Source of the DNA: Paenibacillus tarimensis
GTDB lineage: Bacteria > Bacillota > Bacilli > Paenibacillales > Paenibacillaceae
Direction of reading: 5' to 3'
Length of the DNA: 64,000 nucleotides
NCBI RefSeq assembly: GCF_021532315.1
Contig: NZ_JAKGAO010000013.1
Span: 186,001 to 250,000 of the forward strand
The translations under genes and the position numbers were made by a program. Positions 60,826 through 64,000 of the stretch are shown in pieces; the stretch's first letter is position 1, and each line of letters begins with the position of its first letter. Below the pieces are notes generated by a model that saw only the letters and a list, made by a program, of their open reading frames with translations, ran no database searches and was not told where the DNA came from.

Positions 60826-62142
60826 CTAAGTAAGGGCTCTCCCAGACAAAGGCAGGGATACCTTCATCAGCGTGCCTGTATGTAATCTGCTGTTAACCTC
60901 AATCCGGCCGCCGAAATGATCGACCAGCTTCTTGACCATGAACAGGCCGATCCCTTGTCCGCTGCGCTCAACATTCATCTTTTCGTATTTGCGAAACAGC
61001 TTCCTGATCTGCTCATCACTCATCCCGATCCCCTCGTCGCGGATCGCTACTACCAATTCGCCATCTTCTGCAAACGCCTCGATTCGGATGCGTCCGCCCT
61101 CATGGCTGTATTTAATTGCATTGCTCAGCAGGTTGGAGACAATCAGCTTAAGCCCGATCACGTTGCCGTAAATCTGCTCTCCCATCAGCTGAAGACAGCT
61201 GTCGAAGCCTATCGCCTGCGTCCGCGCTTTTGTCTCCATTATCGCATTTACTTCCTCCAGCACCGGAAGGACCTTGATCCATGTTTTTTCCCACAGCGAT
61301 TCCGTAGACAGCATCTGCTCCGTATTGATGATATGAGCCATTTCGTTATCTATAACGTCTGCATAATCTGTAATCGACTGCAGCTTATGCCGGCTGGCCC
61401 CGTCCTTCTCCTGCTCCATCAGCATCCTCGCATAGGCCTTGATTACAGTTAGCGGATTGCGCACCTCATGGGAAACTACATGCACGAAGTCCAGCTTCTG
61501 CTTGTACAGATTCACCTCGGACTGCATCTGTGCCTGCACGGCCAGTGATGGAAACAGCACACTGCGGTCCTTCTTCTCGTACAGCATGGAAGGCATAAGC
61601 GATGTATCTGTCATGAAGTACTCATGTGACTTCAGCAGCTCGTTCTGCACAGCAGCGGGTACCTTGCGGGCATCGTAAACACACACGCCGAATAGTCCGG
61701 TACCGCCGAACAGCTCGTCGCAATAGCGCTCATATTCCTGCAGTACAGGAAAGAAGGCTTCGCTCTCCTCCCTCCAACAAACATGCCCCCACGACCGGAC
61801 CGACGTTCCGCCGGACTTCATAGCCTGCGCCAGCTTGCCAAGCTCATCCTTGTAGAATCCTTCTTCCAGGCTGTCAGCCCCGTAGAACCATCCATGATCA
61901 ATGAAGTGAACCTCGCTAATCGCCTGCTCCAAGCCGTCACCAGCAAGCACGCGGCAGATTTGCTCGTAATTCTGTTGGCTGTCAAAAAGTAAAATCTGCT
62001 GATTCTGCTCCAACCCGGAGCGGACAAACGCAAGCGCGTTATCCATATAACCCTCATCCGAACTATAGAAGTATAAGATATGCGCCCCTTCCGACACATC
62101 CATATGATCCGTTAGCGATATTGACCTTGCTCTGCTCGTCAT
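60826..62142 (-). CDS. MEDS-domain sensor histidine kinase
   Basis: 438 residues from ATG 62142 (GAGG 5 bases upstream; a GTG at 62157 is in frame). Residues ~15-180 form a MEDS (DcmR-like sensory) domain: GAHILYFYSSDEGYMDNALAFV, QILLFDSQQNY and GVCVYDARKVP. The kinase core has DFVHVVSHEVRNPLTVIKAY with His225, N box NLLSNAIKYS, DEGIGM, and GQGIGLFMVKKLVDHFGG. No membrane segments. MEDS-kinases are found in Bacillota sporulation and redox signalling, but the ligand is unknown. No response regulator is adjacent, so it is a second orphan kinase in this window. Confidence 0.9.
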   Translation of the reverse strand: MTSRARSISLTDHMDVSEGAHILYFYSSDEGYMDNALAFVRSGLEQNQQILLFDSQQNYEQICRVLAGDGLEQAISEVHFIDHGWFYGADSLEEGFYKDELGKLAQAMKSGGTSVRSWGHVCWREESEAFFPVLQEYERYCDELFGGTGLFGVCVYDARKVPAAVQNELLKSHEYFMTDTSLMPSMLYEKKDRSVLFPSLAVQAQMQSEVNLYKQKLDFVHVVSHEVRNPLTVIKAYARMLMEQEKDGASRHKLQSITDYADVIDNEMAHIINTEQMLSTESLWEKTWIKVLPVLEEVNAIMETKARTQAIGFDSCLQLMGEQIYGNVIGLKLIVSNLLSNAIKYSHEGGRIRIEAFAEDGELVVAIRDEGIGMSDEQIRKLFRKYEKMNVERSGQGIGLFMVKKLVDHFGGRIEVNSRLHTGTLMKVSLPLSGRALT

Positions 62143-62278
62143 AGAAACCTCGATCACTTATATTTAATCCTTCTCACCAATTCCACATATTCCACCTGAA
62201 TCCTCTTTGTTTTGCAGCTTCCTATCAACTTTTATGGCACAATTTGTCCATTTAGGCGACTGTCTTCCTAGTAACCAA

Positions 62279-62311
62279 AGAAAGACCCGCCCTTCATTAA
62301 GGCGAGCCTTG
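62279..62311 (-). terminator. terminator overlapping the end of hpaB
   Basis: AAGGCTCGCCTT pairs with AAGGGCGGGTCTT (G-T pairs), the TAA stop lies in the loop, and TCTTTGG follows on the minus strand. Confidence 0.65.
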
Positions 62312-63769
62312 ACCCGGAATCCGCTCCAGAAACCTGTTCACTGTTGATATGGCATGAAGCCTGTCATAATCAGCTGAGAGACGCTTGCCCGCCCGAGCCG
62401 GATCCCCGAAGAAAAACCGTTCATATAAGACCTGCCGCGTGCCAAAGCTGCTCATCGACATATCCCATGCCAACCGGAACAGCTTCACCCGCTCCATACC
62501 CCCATGAAGGTCCGTACCGAGATAAGCATCCAGTTGGCCGCGGGAAGGCCCCGCCAAATCCTTTTCAGTTGGCATCATGACAAGCCCGCTCGCACCAATT
62601 AGCTGGATAATCTCCGCGAATCGAGGATAGACTCTCGGAAAATAAGTCATAGCCGTATGGATGGCCGTCTGATCCGGCATCATCGTGCCCCATTCATCCA
62701 GCTCCGCCCGCTCCTCGGCTGCCGTAAGCAGCGCGTTCATGACCTCCGCTGCCACAATCACCTCGGACAGCTTATCCTGAATGTGCAGATATTCTCCTAT
62801 ATTAAGCGTATCAACCAGGAGCTGAATGGTGCCGAGAATAAATTCGGTTTTTATGAGCTGCCTAGTGACAACCTGATGGCCGAGGTGCGTGTAAAAGTTA
62901 CTCTCATAGAAGAAGGAGTTCGCGAGACTGGTATCACCAGCCAGGAAAACCCTCTCCCAGGGAACCAGCACCTCTTCCATGACGGCGATGGCATCAGGCT
63001 CCTCAAACTGTGTCGTAAGCGGATAATCAGCGGCAGTCATCCTGTCCTTGACATATGATTCCCGGCAGTGGAATGACAGGCCCTTCGTGTCAGCCGGTAT
63101 AGCGAAAGCGAAAGCATAGGGATTGCGGTCCGGAGATGTATGCTTCGGGCATGGCCCCGGGAAGACCAGAATTTCATCCGTTATCCCTCCCTGCGTGGCG
63201 ACAATCATACCTCCGCTCACGACAATACCTTCCTCCGTCCAGCGTACAATCCGGGCCAGATCCCCAAACTCCGCCGATTCCGCAGAGGAGCTCGCCCTAT
63301 TTGTCTGGGGTCTTATAAAGGTATGGGTAAGCGTGATATCGCGGTCCATGCAGTATGTGTAATAACGCCTGATGTTCTCCGCATACAGCGGCTTGGATTC
63401 TCCCAACCGGTCTGCAGCTGCGTTCATGACCATCACAACAGTATTCATATAGTCAGGGGACCTGCCCATAAACCCGTGATGAATGGAGGCCCACTCCTGA
63501 AACATCGTCCGGCGCTTCACCAGGTCACCCTTCGTCCGCGGCGTGAGGAACGACATTCCTACCGGCTCACCAGCTGGAGAGCGGAAGGTCATGCGCTCCT
63601 TGTTATCCGGGTGGCACTGATAATCGTACAGTGCAGCTTGAGTCCGCACCACACCCTTGAAAGCGGGGTGCTCCGCTACCGGCCCTTTTACGGGAGCACC
63701 GTTAATTTGTACATTCGCCTGCTGGGCGTTAATCCGCCTCACATATTCCTCTCCGTTCTTGATCGGCAT
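62297..63769 (-). CDS. hpaB: 4-hydroxyphenylacetate 3-monooxygenase oxygenase component (HpaB family)
   Basis: 490 residues, the usual size of the FADH2-dependent oxygenase. Recognisable blocks: NGEEYVRRINAQ, SFLTPRTKGDLVKRR, THTFIRPQTNRA, EGIVVSGGMIVATQGG, VPWERVFLAGD and GPSRGQLDAYLGTDLHGG. It hydroxylates phenolic compounds such as 4-hydroxyphenylacetate to the catechol using reduced flavin from a separate reductase, which is not in the window. B. subtilis YoaI is a relative. Because the same genome makes a catechol siderophore, note that this enzyme is not needed for it, AsbF being the source. Single gene. Confidence 0.9.
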   Translation of the reverse strand: MPIKNGEEYVRRINAQQANVQINGAPVKGPVAEHPAFKGVVRTQAALYDYQCHPDNKERMTFRSPAGEPVGMSFLTPRTKGDLVKRRTMFQEWASIHHGFMGRSPDYMNTVVMVMNAAADRLGESKPLYAENIRRYYTYCMDRDITLTHTFIRPQTNRASSSAESAEFGDLARIVRWTEEGIVVSGGMIVATQGGITDEILVFPGPCPKHTSPDRNPYAFAFAIPADTKGLSFHCRESYVKDRMTAADYPLTTQFEEPDAIAVMEEVLVPWERVFLAGDTSLANSFFYESNFYTHLGHQVVTRQLIKTEFILGTIQLLVDTLNIGEYLHIQDKLSEVIVAAEVMNALLTAAEERAELDEWGTMMPDQTAIHTAMTYFPRVYPRFAEIIQLIGASGLVMMPTEKDLAGPSRGQLDAYLGTDLHGGMERVKLFRLAWDMSMSSFGTRQVLYERFFFGDPARAGKRLSADYDRLHAISTVNRFLERIPGQGSP

Positions 63770-63853
63770 GCGATCACCCCCTATATATTTTATGAAGGCT
63801 GCGTCAAACGGTGCTTAATCGGCAAGAAACCGGGATAGATGAAAACATTTCTT

Positions 63854-63867
63854 ATGACACCTGTCAT
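63854..63867. promoter_or_regulatory. palindrome between hpaB and the divergent gene
   Basis: ATGACACCTGTCAT: two 6-bp arms with a 2-base spacer, located 84 bases upstream of hpaB and 106 bases upstream of the divergent gene. Candidate operator; no regulator identified. Confidence 0.35.
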
Positions 63868-63972
63868 ACCGTTCATCATGACGGCAGTGCCTACCGCCGG
63901 ATAGCGACCGGTTGTATGCTGTATTTACTACACAGGCCTTTGCCAAGGCCAGCGTTATGGAGGCTGAAATCA

Positions 63973-64000
63973 TGATGAAAGAAGCATCAAACGAGCGCAT
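63973..64000 (+). CDS. start of a divergent gene, cut by the window edge
   Basis: TATGGAGGCTGAAATC precedes ATG ATG at 63973, a good ribosome site. Only MMKEASNER can be read, too little to classify. Confidence 0.5.

Noticed and set aside
63815-64000. Minus-strand frame at the right edge
   Set aside because: No ribosome site visible, and it is antisense to a well-supported start of a divergent gene at 63973.

Overview
The window reads as chromosomal DNA of a spore-forming Bacillota bacterium, most likely a Paenibacillus or close relative. The evidence is the strong AGGAGG ribosome binding sites, the many rho-independent terminators, a KinA/KinE-like PAS kinase, YdjO and CBO0543 family proteins, an arginase-type Roc pathway and large secreted glycan hydrolases. 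Most of the DNA is moderately GC-rich; about 12.2-15.9 kb is clearly AT-rich. I saw no rRNA, tRNA, CRISPR array or insertion sequence.

Layout. 1-5 kb: the tail of a PspA/IM30 gene, an orphan two-PAS histidine kinase, a membrane protein with a degenerate J domain, an arginine-deiminase-like hydrolase and a formate/nitrite transporter. 5.2-10.7 kb: an alpha-glucoside operon (lipoprotein, two permeases, GH13 alpha-glucosidase). 11.1-12.1 kb: an aldo/keto reductase. 12.2-15.7 kb: an AT-rich cassette with one small secreted protein, three different ABC-2-like membrane proteins and one ATPase, probably peptide export or immunity and probably acquired. 16.0-23.3 kb: an ABC importer operon ending in an inositol-monophosphatase-like enzyme, with a decayed metallo-beta-lactamase-fold gene inside it, a UTRA-type GntR regulator and a matching operator. 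23.4-24.5 kb: two tandem CBO0543 membrane proteins.

24.7-36.8 kb is the centrepiece: ten tightly overlapping genes behind one promoter buried in a near-perfect Fur box. The first six follow the order of a rhizobactin/schizokinen operon (rhbABCDEF: diaminopropane synthesis, N-hydroxylation, N-acetylation, two NIS synthetases). The last four are asbCDEF of petrobactin (making and loading 3,4-dihydroxybenzoate). Together they predict a citrate siderophore with diaminopropane arms carrying a hydroxamate and/or a 3,4-catechol. No siderophore transporter is in the window.

37-51 kb: a GH18 chitinase, a cold-shock protein, a Na/Pi cotransporter, a lipoprotein cyclophilin, a secreted coiled-coil protein, YdjO and a 2058-residue secreted protein joining a rhamnogalacturonan acetylesterase (CE12) to a rhamnogalacturonan lyase (PL11) with cohesin-like and dockerin-like ends. 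51-53 kb: a TetR regulator whose mRNA may be leaderless and an erythromycin-esterase-family protein. 53.3-59.6 kb: an arginine/ornithine uptake and breakdown locus (ABC importer, rocD, rocF, rocA) with the same 17-bp palindromic element in front of both the transporter and rocD. 60-64 kb: a small secreted protein, a MEDS-domain histidine kinase, an HpaB-type flavin monooxygenase and the first codons of a divergent gene.

Start sites were chosen by ribosome binding site and family alignment, so several genes are shorter than the longest open frame. Functional calls are from motif recognition and memory of families; nothing was searched.
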